A DNA stretch of 64,000 bases from Mesostigma viride. Taxonomy: Eukaryota > Streptophyta > Mesostigmatophyceae > Mesostigmatales > Mesostigmataceae. How positions within the stretch are numbered: position 1 is the first letter of the stretch; every line of letters begins with the position of its first letter. The stretch lies in assembly GCA_009746045.1 (NCBI GenBank), contig RPFO01000065.1, positions 6,205,387 to 6,269,386 on the forward strand, given 5' to 3'. The notes under the pieces are model-generated. The model was not told the DNA's origin. It worked only from the letters and a program-made list of their open reading frames with translations, and searched no databases. The position numbers and the translations under genes were made by a program. Positions 1 to 11,799 of the stretch are shown in pieces.

Positions 1-2290
1 ATGGCATTTATGTAAGTAATGATGAGGATTCAGGCTCCCATGGTGTCATCATGGCTTGTCTACCTACATGGTTGGCATTTATGTAACCTGAATCCTCTCA
101 TAAAAAAAATGAAGAGGATTCAGGCTCCATTGGTGTCATCATGGCCCGTCTACGTACATGGATGTCAAGGAATAGTAAATGATGAGGATTCAGGCTCCCA
201 TGGTGTCATCATGGCTTGTCTACGTACATGGATGGCATGTATGTAATTAATGATGAGGATTCAGGCTCCATTGGTGTCATCATGGCTGGCCTACGTATGT
301 ACATGGATGTCAAAGAAAAAAAAAATGATGAGGATTCAGGCTCCCATGGTGTCATCATTGCCCGTGTATGTACATGGTTGGCATTTATGTAATTAATGAT
401 GAGGATTCAGGCTCCATTGGTGTCATCATTGCCCGTGTATGTACATGGTTGGCATTTATGTATGTAATTAATGATGAGGATTCAGGCTCCATTGGTGTCA
501 TCATGGCTGGCCTACGTATGTACATGGATGTCAAAGAAAAAAAAATGATGAGGATTCAGGCTCCCATGGTGTCATCATGGCCCGTCTACGTACATGGATG
601 TCAAGGAATAGTAAATGATGAGGATTCAGGCTCCCATGGTGTCAGATGTCATGGCCTGTCTACGTACATGGATGGCATGTATGTAATTAATGATGAGGAT
701 TCAGGCTCCATTGGTGTCATCATGGCTGGCCTACGTATGTACATGGATGTCAAAGAAAAAAAAATGATGAGGATTCAGGCTCCCATGGTGTCATCATGGC
801 CCGTCTACGTACATGGATGTCAAGGAATAGTAAATGATGAGGATTCAGGCTCCCATGGTGTCATCATGGCCTGTCTACGTACATGGATGGCATGTATGTA
901 TTTAATGATGAGGATTCAGGCTCCCATGGTGTCATCATGGCTGGCCTACGTACATGGATGTCTCAGAAAAAAAATGATGAGGATTCAGGCTCCCATGGTG
1001 TCATCATGGCTGGCCTACGTACATGGATGTCAAAAAAAAAAAATGATGAGGATTCAGGCTCCCGTGGTGTCATTATGGCCCGTCTACGTGTTGTTGGCAT
1101 GTATAAATGATGAGGATTCAGGCTCCCATAGTGTCATCATGGCTGGCCTACGTACATGGTTGGCATTTATGTAATTAATGATGAGGATTCAGGCTCCCAT
1201 GGTGTCATCATTGCCCGTGTATGTACATGGTTGGCATTTATGTAATTAATGATGAGGATTCAGGCTCCATTGGTGTCATCATGGCCCGTCTACGTACATG
1301 GACCGTGGCATTTATGTATTTAATGATGAGGATTCAGGCTCCCATGGGGTCATTGATGATCATGGCATTTATGTATGTAATTAATGATGAGGATTCAGGC
1401 TCCATTGGTGTCATCATGGCTGGCCTACGTATGTACATGGATGTCAAAAAAAAAAAATGATGAGGATTCAGGCTCCCATGGTGTCATCATGGCCCGTCTA
1501 CGTACATGGATGTCAAGGAATAGTAAATGATGAGGATTCAGGCTCCCATGGTGTCAGATGTCATGGCCTGTCTACGTACATGGATGGCATGTATGTAATT
1601 AATGATGAGGATTCAGGCTCCATTGGTGTCATCATGGCTGGCCTACGTATGTACATGGATGTCAAAGAAAAAAAAATGATGAGGATTCAGGCTCCCATGG
1701 TGTCATCATGGCCCGTCTACGTACATGGATGTCAAGGAATAGTAAATGATGAGGATTCAGGCTCCCATGGTGTCATCATGGCCTGTCTACGTACATGGAT
1801 GGCATGTATGTATTTAATGATGAGGATTCAGGCTCCCATGGTGTCATCATGGCTGGCCTACGTACATGGATGTCTCAGAAAAAAAATGATGAGGATTCAG
1901 GCTCCCATGGTGTCATCATGGCTGGCCTACGTACATGGATGTCAAAGAAAAAAAAATGATCAGGATTCAGGCTCCCGTGGTGTCATTATGGCCCGTCTAC
2001 GTGTTGTTGGCATGTATGAAATTAATGATGAGGATTCAGGCTCCCACAGTGTCATCATGGCTGGCCTACGTACATGGTTGGCATTTATGTAATTAATGAT
2101 GAGGATTCAGGCTCCCATGGTGTCATCATTGCCCGTGTATGTACATGGTTGGCATTTATGTAATTAATGATGAGGATTCAGGCTCCATTGGTGTCATCAT
2201 GGCCCGTCTACGTACATGGGTGGCATTTATGTATTTAATGATGAGGATTCAGGCTCCCATGGGGTCATCATGGCTTGTCTACGTACATGG
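1..2290. repeat. Minisatellite array, ~67-bp unit, truncated by window start
   Basis: About 34 tandem copies of a ~60-75 bp unit, each with the core gatgaggattcaggctcc followed by tggtgtcatcatggc and a tacgtacatgg block. Variants differ in the linker (poly-A, aatagtaaatg or aattaatg). A block starting near 541 recurs almost exactly near 1452, giving a higher-order period of about 912 bp. The array already exists at base 1, so its true length is unknown. Open frames through it (up to 268 codons) only reflect the lack of stops in the unit. Confidence 0.95.
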
Positions 2291-2569
2291 AGTCATATTG
2301 ATTCATGGAACAATGAGATACCATTCTTAATTGAAAATTGTTCTTGATACTTTCACATGCATGCCCGGAATCGTGAATTTGTGCGGGTTTCCATGATGAC
2401 AATCCTCATTGAATTCTTGAGCACACAATATTGAGCAATTTAGGGGCACTTCGGCAATGTTGACCATTTTCATTCATGATAAAATTAACATTTAATGCAA
2501 TAAATACATATTCCACTCATTTTAATAAACCATGCAAAAACTTTACAAGCACGCTCAAGCTAGGGGTGG

Positions 2570-3052
2570 GCTGGCATGCACGCGTGGGTGTGGGGGTGGG
2601 CTGGCATGCATGCGTGGGTGTGGGGGGGGCTAGCCTGCATGCGTGGGTGTGTGGGGGGCTGGCATGCATGCGTGGGTGTGTGTGGGGGCTAGCATGCATG
2701 CGTAAGTGTGGGGGGGGCTGGCATGCATGCGTGGGTGTGTATGGGGGCTGGCATGCATGCGTGGGTGTGTGTGGGGGGCTAGCATGCATGCGTGGGTGTG
2801 TGGGGGGCTGTCATGCATGCGTGGGTGTGGGGGGGGCTGGCATGAATGCGTGGGTGTGGGGGGGGCTAGCATGCATGCGTGGGTGTGGGGGTGGGCTAGC
2901 ATGCATGCGTGGGTGTGAGTGTGGGCTAGCATGCATGCGTGGGTGTGGGGGGGGCTAGCATGCATGCGTGGGTGGGGGGGCCGGGGGGGCTAGCATGCAT
3001 GCGTGGGTGTGGGGGTGGGCTAGCATGCATGCGTGGGTGTGGGGGGGGGCTA
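2570..3052. repeat. Minisatellite, ~30-bp G-rich unit
   Basis: About 16 copies of a 29-33 bp unit with the core catgcatgcgtgggtgtg followed by a variable run of G and then ctggc or ctagc. The unit contains the self-complementary gcatgc. Open frames on both strands give low-complexity peptides and are not genes. Confidence 0.93.
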
Positions 3053-3270
3053 GCACGCCCCACCCCTCCATCGGCACAGCCAGCCTTGTGAGTCTACCCT
3101 TAACAACAAGGCTGGTAGGACGACACGCCTGAGCAGCATATGTCATGCCTATCTCAGGCTAATAATGTGTGATTTTGTGCCAACAACCAAGTTGTTCCAC
3201 CCAACAACACATTATAAACCCTCTTCCAAAATGCCCAACAAGCCGGACACGTGGAGGACCACACACGCAG

Positions 3271-3278
3271 TATATAAA
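3271..3278 (+). promoter_or_regulatory. TATA-like sequence TATATAAA
   Basis: A consensus TATA element with no recognisable gene within 2 kb downstream. Chance occurrence is possible. Confidence 0.2.
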
Positions 3279-4623
3279 GAGAAAATAAGCTGACTTTTTA
3301 TCCAGCCAACCTGTGGCTAGCTGCTCTGGTTAGCATGACAAATGCTAACATTTACTCAGTGGGAAAGGTGAAGAGACCATTGGAACAGCCTACCTGACGC
3401 ATGTGCCACCAAAGCATTGTGTCCCGCAAAATGCACACTGCCTCCTTTCTAACAAGCACGAGCCGCTCTCTTTAGGAGACAGGTGCCAGCTCGTCAGTGT
3501 CTGGGGAAAATGATGCCGCTGCTTAGGAAGACCGCGTGAATTTCCTCGAACACAACTGTCTATAAAGCAAAAGAAATTTCAGAGAAGCATGGAAATAAAA
3601 GCATTACACCTTCCCGACAGGTTGCGGGCCACGCGCTGCAGAAAGCCAGCCACGTCACAGACGATTAACTAGCTAAAAGACACCCAGGAATCCAGCGATG
3701 CAGCGCCAGGACCCGCAACTTTCTGGCTGCATCTGGCCGGAAAGAAGGCAAAAAGCTTACGCTCAACGAGGTAAGAAAGCAGGAAAACGCAAGCTTAAGA
3801 CGTTTAACACAAGAACGTACCATAACGGGCATTTATTCGTGCCCAGGCGCACAAGAAAGTCCACCCTTTCATGGAGTGGTTGGGCAGTACGCATCGCGCA
3901 GGGCTAATGTTATCTTACCGCAAAATGACGGGAAAGGTAAAGATAGCAGCGGGAATTTTTACGGCTTTAGAAACATCATTAAACTAGCTTTCCTTACGAC
4001 CATCAAAACTGGCAACAATCGACAATCAACCCGGCAGGCATCCAATATACTTTATTCATCCCGACAGAAATTCAGGCCGGACCCCCCTGCCGATGGCAAA
4101 GAAAAAAAGCCCGCGACATTATAGATCGCAACCATCCCGCCATAAATTAGAATCAGTAACTAATTTTCTCCAACAATCGAGCATTTCTGCTTTCCGCGTG
4201 CCAGATTTGTCACGTTTCGTCTAAAGGCAGTCGCCATGGCCCCTACCGCAAGGGGTGCGCGCACCATGCCGACATAGCTTTTGGGCCTCAATTTGCACCG
4301 AAATTTGGTCCGTACCGTCCAGCTCAGTCGGATTATGTATGTGGATCGGCCGTGTTGGTTGCATACGCAGGTATATTAATTCTTGCATTCGCCCCGGACC
4401 TTCCCCAGGACAGGTCAGGATATAACAATAATTCTTGCATTCGCCCCCGCCCTTTCCTATGGCCTGGTCAGGTTTGGGCGCGACGCCACTAGCGCGGCGC
4501 CCGCGACAGAGTGGCCAGGCTCGAGCACGTTTTCTGGATCCCAAGCACCGGATTGGACACTGTCCGAGGACTGGACAGGAATTGGCTGACCAATCGGATG
4601 CTTGCTCGTCGTCTCCAAAAACA

Positions 4624-4631
4624 TATATAAA
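4624..4631 (+). promoter_or_regulatory. TATA-like sequence, candidate promoter for the 6061-9409 gene
   Basis: TATATAAA in otherwise GC-rich sequence, followed by the AT island and then the 230-bp repeats that lead into the transposase-like gene. If the repeat block is a 5'-UTR intron (a plausible acceptor ends at 5999), transcription could start near 4655. This rests on position alone. Confidence 0.25.
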
Positions 4632-5289
4632 GAGCCAAATCGCGCGAACTACGCAAGGATCCTTTAAGCAGCGTTACTCTGCCGAAATGTCAACCTAGGC
4701 CGGTCAAGTGACGCCGAGGTGTTCACCGATAGTTCAGGTCAGCCACAGCGCGCCTTCGAATGTAGGCACGGTCGCATTTTTTTTTAGGAAATGTAGAATT
4801 GTTGTCGACCAGCTACCAACGCCCGACCGGACCCATACAACGGAAACATCAAGGCGATGTGATGTAGGTGTGTCTGATATGTCATTAATACACAGAGCAT
4901 CGTGAATATAATATATAATATAAATTATATAATATACTATAATTAATATATAATTTTAATTTTATGTTAATTTTAATGTTATTTCATATAACATAATATA
5001 GCATAATATAATATAATATAATATTATATAAAGTAGTATATAAAAAATTAAAATGTAAAAGAAAAATATCTACCTTATTGGGGTTTAATGTTCCTTTCCA
5101 GTTCAGCATAAGTACACTCTTGAGTGTGTGCAATGTTTGGTTATACGCCATTGTCTTAAAATAGCAACCAATGTAAACCTCCGTCCTAACCACATTTGGA
5201 TACAATAAAGACATTGATGCCTGACACATAGCATTCATTGCTTGAAATACCATGCATATTTTGTGTCAATGTTCTGCAGACCACAGCTT

Positions 5290-5915
5290 CAAGTGGGCAT
5301 ACTTCGCTTTCCTCAATATAATGGCGACATGGCATTTGGTGAAAGTGGTGAGTGCCATGAAGTTGCGCCGGCCGTCGTTATCCATGACGAACTGAATGGG
5401 TTTCGTGCAAATCAAGTTTTTTGTTTTGGTGTTCCAGTTGCGCCGGCCGGCGTTTCCAATGGTATCTTGCGCGCACTTGCAAAAGCTTGCACGCTTATCA
5501 ACATTTTGTGTTGGTAAACATTTTATCACCTCTGGGATTTCCGCCTTCACTACCTGAGTTGCTTCTTTGTGGTTTTCAAATGCAACCGAGTTACGCCGGC
5601 CGTCGTTACTCATGACAAATTGTAGGGGTTTTGTGCAAATCACTTTTGTATGGTTTATGTACATGCATCCAGTTGCGCCGGCCGGCGTTTCCAATGGTAT
5701 CTTGCAGTTGCGCAATCAGGCCCCATTACCAAAAGTGTGTTTGTACATCTTTTTTACACCTGAAGGATTTCTGCCTGCATATCCTGAGTTGCTTCTTAAT
5801 GGTTTTTAATTGCGCCCGAGTTACGCCGGCCGTCGTTATTAATGACAAACTGTATGTGTTTCATAAAATCACTTTTGTATGGTTTACATGTATCCAGTTG
5901 CGCCGGCCGGCGTTA
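5290..5915. repeat. ~230-bp tandem repeats carrying a CGCCGGCCGGCG palindrome
   Basis: Nearly three copies of a ~230-bp unit. Each has two hairpin motifs about 80 bp apart: a gttRcgccggccgtcgtt form (CGCC at 5367, 5594 and 5824) and a perfect palindrome CGCCGGCCGGCG (5441, 5676 and 5901). The same motif class occurs in both introns of the downstream gene (7576, 7648, 8548). The block may therefore be a leading intron of that gene, or part of the mobile element that carries it. Minus-strand open frames here repeat with the unit and are not credited as genes. Confidence 0.85.
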
Positions 5916-6060
5916 TTAATGACGCTTGTCGTTCTTGTTTGATGCCCATCGTTTTCGTCGTGTCTTTAATGGTGATTATTTATCATTACTCATCCTCAGG
6001 GCTTTCGGTGCCGCGGGATTAAGAGGCGAAAAAAATCAGCTGCCGTCTGACCAAAGTCTG

Positions 6061-9000
6061 ATGGCGCGATCGGGGCGGGGGGCCGTTTCCGACGGTTCGC
6101 GTCCCTTGTCCAATGACGACCGGGAGCCTGCACTTCGCGGTCTCTGGAGCGACAAGTACATCGAGAACAAGGGGTACAAAATTGCCAATGACATCTTTCC
6201 TATCATGGCGGAACGCGTGAAAGCAAACAACCACAGGACGCCAGAGATGAGCGCGGAGGTTCTGTCTTGCGCAGCTTCAAGACTAAATGCCATGGTGGCG
6301 GAGAGCAACGGCATTAAGAAGAGGAAGAACTGTGACGGCGGGCTTCCTGAAAATTGGGCGGAATCTCTTCGGGATAACATCAAGAAGGCTTTTGGCGACT
6401 TGGGAACATCTGAGAAGGATCGTGGGCTTAGGTGGGCCTTGTGTGGACTTGTTACGAAGGCAATGGAGGGCGTCCCGGACAGGATTGTGGAGCGCGCGTT
6501 CGGGATTGACAGGCGCTTTGTCGCAACTGTTCGGGGTCACAGGGATGGAATGGAAGAAGGGGAGGACGACCTTTTGATGAGTGCGCCAGAGAGGAGGAGG
6601 AGGAAAGACGAGCTTCCGACGGAAGTCATTGCCCTGATACAAGCGTGCTGGAGGGATGATAACTTGACGCGGGCGTCTCCGAACATGAAGGATGTTCATT
6701 GTGAATGGACCAGAAAGGATTACAAACATACACTAGCGTTTTCGGAGGGTGCGCGCTACTATACTGTCTCCAAGTCGAAGATTTACGAAGTGTTCATTTC
6801 CCGCCATCCGGAGTTGAAGCCACCGCGGCGGATGGACAGTAGGGAGGGGGGGGGGGAGGGAGAGGAGGGTGTGAGGGGGGGAAATCAGGTGATTTTGGAG
6901 ACGGAGGCAGGGATGTCAATGCTACGCACGAATCAGAAGAGCACAGTTCATGTGGGATACACTACTTTTTGCAAGCATATGCCCGCATGCGTCAAGGGGC
7001 GGTGGAAAATGCGGAACTTGTGCGCATGCCAGCACCACACTACCATGCAGTCCATGGTTGGGGGGTTGGCCAAATTTCGTGCAACTTTTCATGCCAGATG
7101 CGAGTGCGGACCTGAATGCCACGCGTGCGATCATGGTAGCCAGCTCGACGTGGGGTCGTCCGTGCCCACATGTTCCATTTTCAAAGCCACTCACACGACA
7201 GAGTGGGTGAACAAGTTTACTTGTGAGGTGGAGGGGATGAGGGAGGGGGGAGGTTCGAGGTCGTCTGTGGGGTCGTCGCGGCCGCAGGTTCAGCCTTTTC
7301 AGGGCGAACTTGAGGATCTGCCCATGCATGGGAGGGTGCTGGACGACGAGGAAGGGGTGCCCGATCATGACCTGGGCGAGGAGTTGGGGGTTTGCTCGAT
7401 CCGGCGTAAGGCTTGTGTGTTGGGCACTTGCCTGGCTCCCAAGTGTGGAATTCGGAACTTCATGTTATGCGAACGGGAGGAGGCTTCCAACCACCTGATT
7501 TCATGGACCAGATACGAGATGCAGGATGTGCCGCCGGGTGCGGTTCTTGGGCCAGAGGTAATTTTTAGTGGAGTGGTTGCGCCCCAAGGCGTTTCTTTTG
7601 CAATGTTTCCTGAAGTTCTTGGGCCAGAGGTAATTTTTAGTGGAGTGGTTGCGCCCCAAGGCGTTTCTTTTTCAATTTTTCCTGAGGTCCTGTCTTTTTT
7701 CTTTCTACAGGTCATTGGTGGGTCGAAGTTGATGTCTTTTCTGTATGTGCACACTGCGCATATGCAGGACGACTGTGACGAGATCGCAAAGGCTGGTGGG
7801 CAGCGATTGACGCAAGTCGACGTCAAGTCCACACCAACGGAGCTAAAGGAGGCAATTGTGGACAAGTGGCCGGACTTCATCCAGCATTGCTTCAACGCGT
7901 GGTGGCAAGCGGACGCCTCCAAGGAATGTCTCTCAAGGATGCGGGTGGGGGACCTTGTATGCCACACAGATTACGCCGAGAACTACCAGTCTTACACCTA
8001 TCACAATCTCCAAGCACAGTATTGGCATCCAGTCACATTCGTCCTTATGCCCTGGATCGTGCGCTACTTGGATCCAGCGTCGGGAAAGGTCGTGAGAAGG
8101 GAGTTTCACTTCATCGGACAGGGCGGAATGAAAAGGGACGGGCGGGCCCTCCGTTTTGCTATCCTCAAAATCCTGGCGACACTACGGTCAGAAGGGGTAG
8201 AGGTGAAGCGCTTCATTGGGTGGTCGGACAATTGCTCCATGCAGTTCAAGTCAAGGAATGTGATCGCGGAAGTGGCCCGGCTGCTGACGGAGGATCCGCA
8301 CCTGGAGTCATTTGAGTGGAATTACTTTGGGGAGCAGCACGGAAAGGGGGAGGTGGATGGAGCTGGTGGGACTGTGAAGTGCATGTTGAGGAGGTGGCAC
8401 ATCAGGGAAGAGAACCAGGACAAACAGACGGCCGCCCAGTTGGTGGAGAATCTGGCGTCGGGGGCGGTGGGCGGGACCACAACGACCAGGCGTAACTTCT
8501 TCGAGTTCCCCGAGGTAATTAAGTGTACAGTCCTCGTTCAGGGAATAGTTACGCCGGCCGTCGTTTCTAGGGCGTTCTTGGAGTCCTGGCGATCAGGAGT
8601 GCTTAATAAAACACAACTAGCTCGATGGTCTCGTAACTTCAACTTTCCCTTGTGCAAATCTTGTCTTCGACGCGCAGGTGCTTCCTTACAGCCCAGGGCG
8701 CGGCGAAATCAAAGGAGTGAAGAAGGCGCACTGGTGGCGCATGGACAAGTCGAATGTGACGCGCTTAATGCTGCGCCAGTATTCCTGCTATTGTGGCGGT
8801 GCGTGCGCCGAGGAAAGGTGGTGGGATTGTCGAAAGGAGTGGACCGACATGGACGGCTGGAATGTGGGAGGTGCTCGGATGAAGCTCCACAAACTGGGGG
8901 AGCCAGTGCAAAGGAACCCAAACGGACAAGGGGGGCACGCAGGGACGCGACTGAACAGACTACAGGCAGAGAGGACGATGATGGGAAGGAGACTGAAGCT

Positions 9001-9409
9001 GCGAGACATTTTTGCCGTCGAGTCCTACTCTGGTGATGAGTCCCACGATCCAGATCATCCATATTGGCTAGCGGAAGTCTTGCAGGAGCCTTATCAGGTG
9101 GCCGCTACTTTCGTGAGGCGAGTGGCCGACAGAAACGGCAAGGTCGATAGGGAGTTGTTCCGTAAGGGACAATGGGTGGTGGGGGTGCGCTACTGGGACA
9201 GATTTCCGGGTATGGCGACGATGTTCAAAATGGACGCCGATGCGCAAGCTGAACAGCCAAACTTGGTCAATTGCTACCTGTGCATGGACGCGGGGTTCGA
9301 ACACACCATTGTTGTCAACCCAGCTAACAATCGCCAGGCCATCTTGACCATTCCGACAGACGTCGAGAAACGGCTCACGAACTTGGCCAAGAAGAGACCT
9401 GTTCAGTAG
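6061..9409 (+). CDS. DDE-transposase-like protein, three exons (transposon-derived or mobile)
   Basis: Exons 6061-7557, 7711-8514 and 8678-9409, all joined in phase 0, give about 1010 residues. The N-terminal part is helical and basic (KKRKN; RRRRKDE near residue 180), like a DNA-binding region. A Cys/His cluster follows (CKHMPAC, CACQHH, CECGPECHACDH, about residues 307-360). The core then has HTDYAENY (Asp ~586), WSDNCSMQFKS (Asp ~672) and FGEQHGKGEVDGAGGTVK (Glu/Asp ~709-715). This order resembles the D-D-D/E core of a poorly named eukaryotic family whose animal members carry a GKGPCDGxGG block; that assignment is from memory. The last exon has YCGGAC and a WLAEVL...VRYWDRFPG segment. Introns are 153 and 163 bp. 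The start is uncertain: the frame is open back to 5926, and an acceptor at about 5999 would extend it. No terminal inverted repeats were found. Confidence 0.72.
7543..7686 (+). repeat. 72-bp tandem duplication spanning an exon end and its splice donor
   Basis: Two copies (7543-7614 and 7615-7686) of a unit that begins gttcttgggccagag and continues gtaatttttagtgg. Both carry the donor GCCAGAG/GTAATT, at 7557/7558 and 7629/7630. The period is divisible by three and the 153-bp intron has no in-frame stop, so use of either donor, or retention, keeps the frame. Each copy holds a hairpin motif gttgcgcc-ccaa-ggcgtttc (7576 and 7648). Confidence 0.9.
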
Positions 9410-10445
9410 GCCAGCTCGCCCGGGCTTGGTTGGACGAGGTGGACAGCCTTGAGAGCACGTGCTTCGTTGTGAGCACTTGCCTTTCAGCCGTGATTTGCAA
9501 ACGAGTTCCTTGTCCTGAATTGTAAAGCTCGATTCATGCTCTTTTAAGGAAGTGTATAATATTATCCAGATCATGTATATATTTAGATCTAGACCTGAGT
9601 TCAAATAACATTTCTTAGAGGGCTGAGATGCGCGAGGTCCAGCATACATGTATATATCCATGGAGACATGTTACAAACTCAAATGTTTCATTGTACGTAC
9701 CACTAGCTCGTCGACGGGGGTATCCCATGTAATGTATGATTTATGAATTAATTAATCGCTTAATTGTACAATTTAAATGGATCATGAACTTGTCAAGTGG
9801 CCTAATTTGGTTTATTTGGTTCATCATTTATTGATCTCAATCATTCTTAATTGAATCTCGAGCAATAGCAATCGTGAAGCAGATCCTAATCATGTGATTC
9901 GCATACATGAGAATAGGCAACAAGTGCTACTTTGAGGAATGCGGGGTTGGTCAGGTTATTATAGAGCTAGAGCTACAAACGGCACATATATTGCAAACTT
10001 TGCGCTCCAGGCATGGAATTTCAAAAGTACCAAAATTGGAGCAGTAGATGTTGGGGACGCCCACCTGGCTTCTGGGGGAAGCGACGTAGCACCACTCGGC
10101 ACTCGCGGCGAGCGCGATCGGTGACCTCCCGTTGCTGGGCCTGGCGGTGGTCCTCCAGCTCCTGGAGCTTCGTGGCGATGGCGTCGGTGGTGGAGGCGGT
10201 CGCTGACCGCAGCAGGTCCGCGTAGGAGAGCGGGAGGTCACCAGCATCCTGCCGGGGTGCATGGCTGGGAGGCAATGGTGGCCGTCTGCTCCGCTAGCTT
10301 TGGGACCTGTGTGGCCAGGGCCTCGGTGTGGGCGGTGATGGCCTCAAGCTTCTTCATGAGCACGCCGCACTTGCCTTCCACCTGGTGGTTAAGGCGAGAG
10401 ACAAGTGCAGCATGCGTTTCCGAAGCCTGAGCCGCGGTGTAACCC
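9410..10445. other. 3' flank and intergenic region
   Basis: Downstream of the transposase-like gene. It becomes AT-rich after about 9530 and has no convincing exon on either strand. A TGTAA site lies at 9521. A short (ggat)n run at the right edge marks the start of a LINE fragment. Confidence 0.5.
9521..9525 (+). terminator. Candidate polyadenylation signal TGTAA
   Basis: TGTAA lies 112 nt after the stop codon at 9407-9409. TGTAA is the usual polyadenylation signal of chlorophyte green algae. The pentamer is short, so this is weak support. Confidence 0.35.
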
Positions 10446-10850
10446 CGATGGATGGATGGATGGGTGCAAACAGTCCTACCGGCCTAAGCTATCTACATCC
10501 GCTACATACTACATCTATCTAACAGCATTCTAACTACAACATCTATCTAGACAGCCTCACGCTGCCCTAGGGGACCTGTCTGGCGTGCCTCCCACGGGTT
10601 TGCACACGCGGGCGCTTCCCCACAGGGGGGGGCTCGTTGTCCTCTATGACCTGGGCCCACTTGGCCTTGTCCATCATCTTCGTCCAAATCACGGAGAGGC
10701 CTAGGGCCCCCCATGTCCTCTACTAGCTGTTCTTTGAAGGTGCGGGCCTTGCGGCGTCTAACATCACTGGGCCCGGCCGCCCACGTCAGGAGGTGCCGGC
10801 CAGGCTGAGCTGGTCGCAGACCTTAGGGGGGGGCACGTGAGGTGTCTGAG
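10446..10850 (-). mobile_element. LINE 3'-end fragment
   Basis: Nearly identical over about 380 bp to 16270-16690, including the phrases tgacctgggcccacttgg and gttctttgaaggtgcgggcc. Both copies begin with a (GGAT)n run followed by gggtgcaaacagtcctaccgg. Read on the minus strand, this is the 3' end of a LINE whose tail is a (CATC)n microsatellite. No reverse transcriptase is left in this copy. Confidence 0.7.
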
Positions 10851-11683
10851 GGCACGATATATGCACGGCTTGACGACGTATACAGCACCTAAATACTGCA
10901 AAACTGCAACCTGCTATGGCTGACATGCAAGCAACGTCGAGTAGGATGGCGGTCTAAGAGAGGCTGGGCAAAGGTCGGTAGAAATAAGTGGAAAACTGGC
11001 AGAAACTAGGTAGAAACACGATATTATACTTACGCCTGCAAGCACTATTGAGCCGGTGGCAGAGGCCATTTCCAGGAAAATATGTACAGCATACCGTAGC
11101 AATAGCCACGGTCACGCCTTACGCTGTTTGCAGGCACCATCATGCCCGGAGCTATACCCAATAAAAGTCTGCACAAATCTCGGCTTAGCCGAGAGTCCGG
11201 GCGTTCGGAATGAATAAAGTCTTGAAGTCGAAACACCATGGAAATATCAAGCATGTTATGGTGCCGCAGCAGACCCGAGTCTTGACGTAATAATATGTAT
11301 GCCGGTTTCCAGGGTTTCCGCATGAAAGTTGGGTGAGAAACTGGAAAAAACTACGTTTCCTTTGCCCCAGTACCTCAACAAACTCGTAGAAACCTATCTA
11401 TCAACCTTTGAACGCATCATCATGGTCGTGCCACCCAACAGCCACTGAAATTCGCTCGAAAACTGGCGAGATCTACCTGCCGCCATCGCCGTCGTCTTCA
11501 CCTCCGTCCCGCGAAAATGCCTGATTTCAGTGCATGGTACATATTTGTTTGCAGCTGTCACAAAAACTGAAATACCAAAAATACCAGGATTTTTTCTTGA
11601 ATTCTATGAGATGTTTCTGACCTATGTTAAAAGTTTCAGACCCCAAATCGCTTGCACGTTTAATAGGTTTGCCACGTGTCAGA
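10851..11683. other. Stretch without recognisable gene
   Basis: Short open frames only, none with a recognisable motif. The tagaaaac, ggtagaaa and gtagaaac phrases near 10980-11400 suggest degraded repeat sequence. I see no further structure. Confidence 0.4.
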
Positions 11684-11727
11684 TTACAACGCGATACATC
11701 GCGTTCTAACGATGTATCGCGTTGTAA
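11684..11727. repeat. Perfect 18-bp inverted repeat (hairpin)
   Basis: TTACAACGCGATACATCG (11684-11701), an 8-nt loop, and the exact complement (11710-11727). It lies just before the LINE ORF1 remnant and could be a transposon end, a terminator-like hairpin or a small palindrome. The function is unknown. Confidence 0.8.
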
Positions 11728-11799
11728 AAAAAACATGGGTTAATTATTAAGGATCGAGGCCCTCGAGCAGCACGTGACTCCCCTCGCTGCAGACGTGGC

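Larger units (their letters stand above)
3053..5289. other. Intergenic region, no gene recognised
   Basis: No convincing coding exon on either strand. It holds two TATA-like sites, a short direct repeat (ttcttgcattcgcccc near 4380 and 4432), and an AT-rich island at about 4903-5060 made of ataat and tataat runs. The island could be a matrix-attachment or old transposon segment, but nothing shows this. Confidence 0.6.

Noticed and set aside
19-2330. Open frames in the first minisatellite, up to 268 codons
   Set aside because: The same peptides recur in all frames with the repeat period; no independent coding signal.
1-3052. Possible CRISPR array
   Set aside because: Units are contiguous, degenerate and without unique spacers, and the genome is eukaryotic.
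2476-3146. Gly/Cys/His-rich open frames on both strands
   Set aside because: Product of the 30-bp G-rich minisatellite.
5266-5715. 149-codon minus-strand frame with repeated NDGRRN
   Set aside because: The peptide repeats with the 230-bp DNA unit, and both strands are open; treated as repeat or intron.
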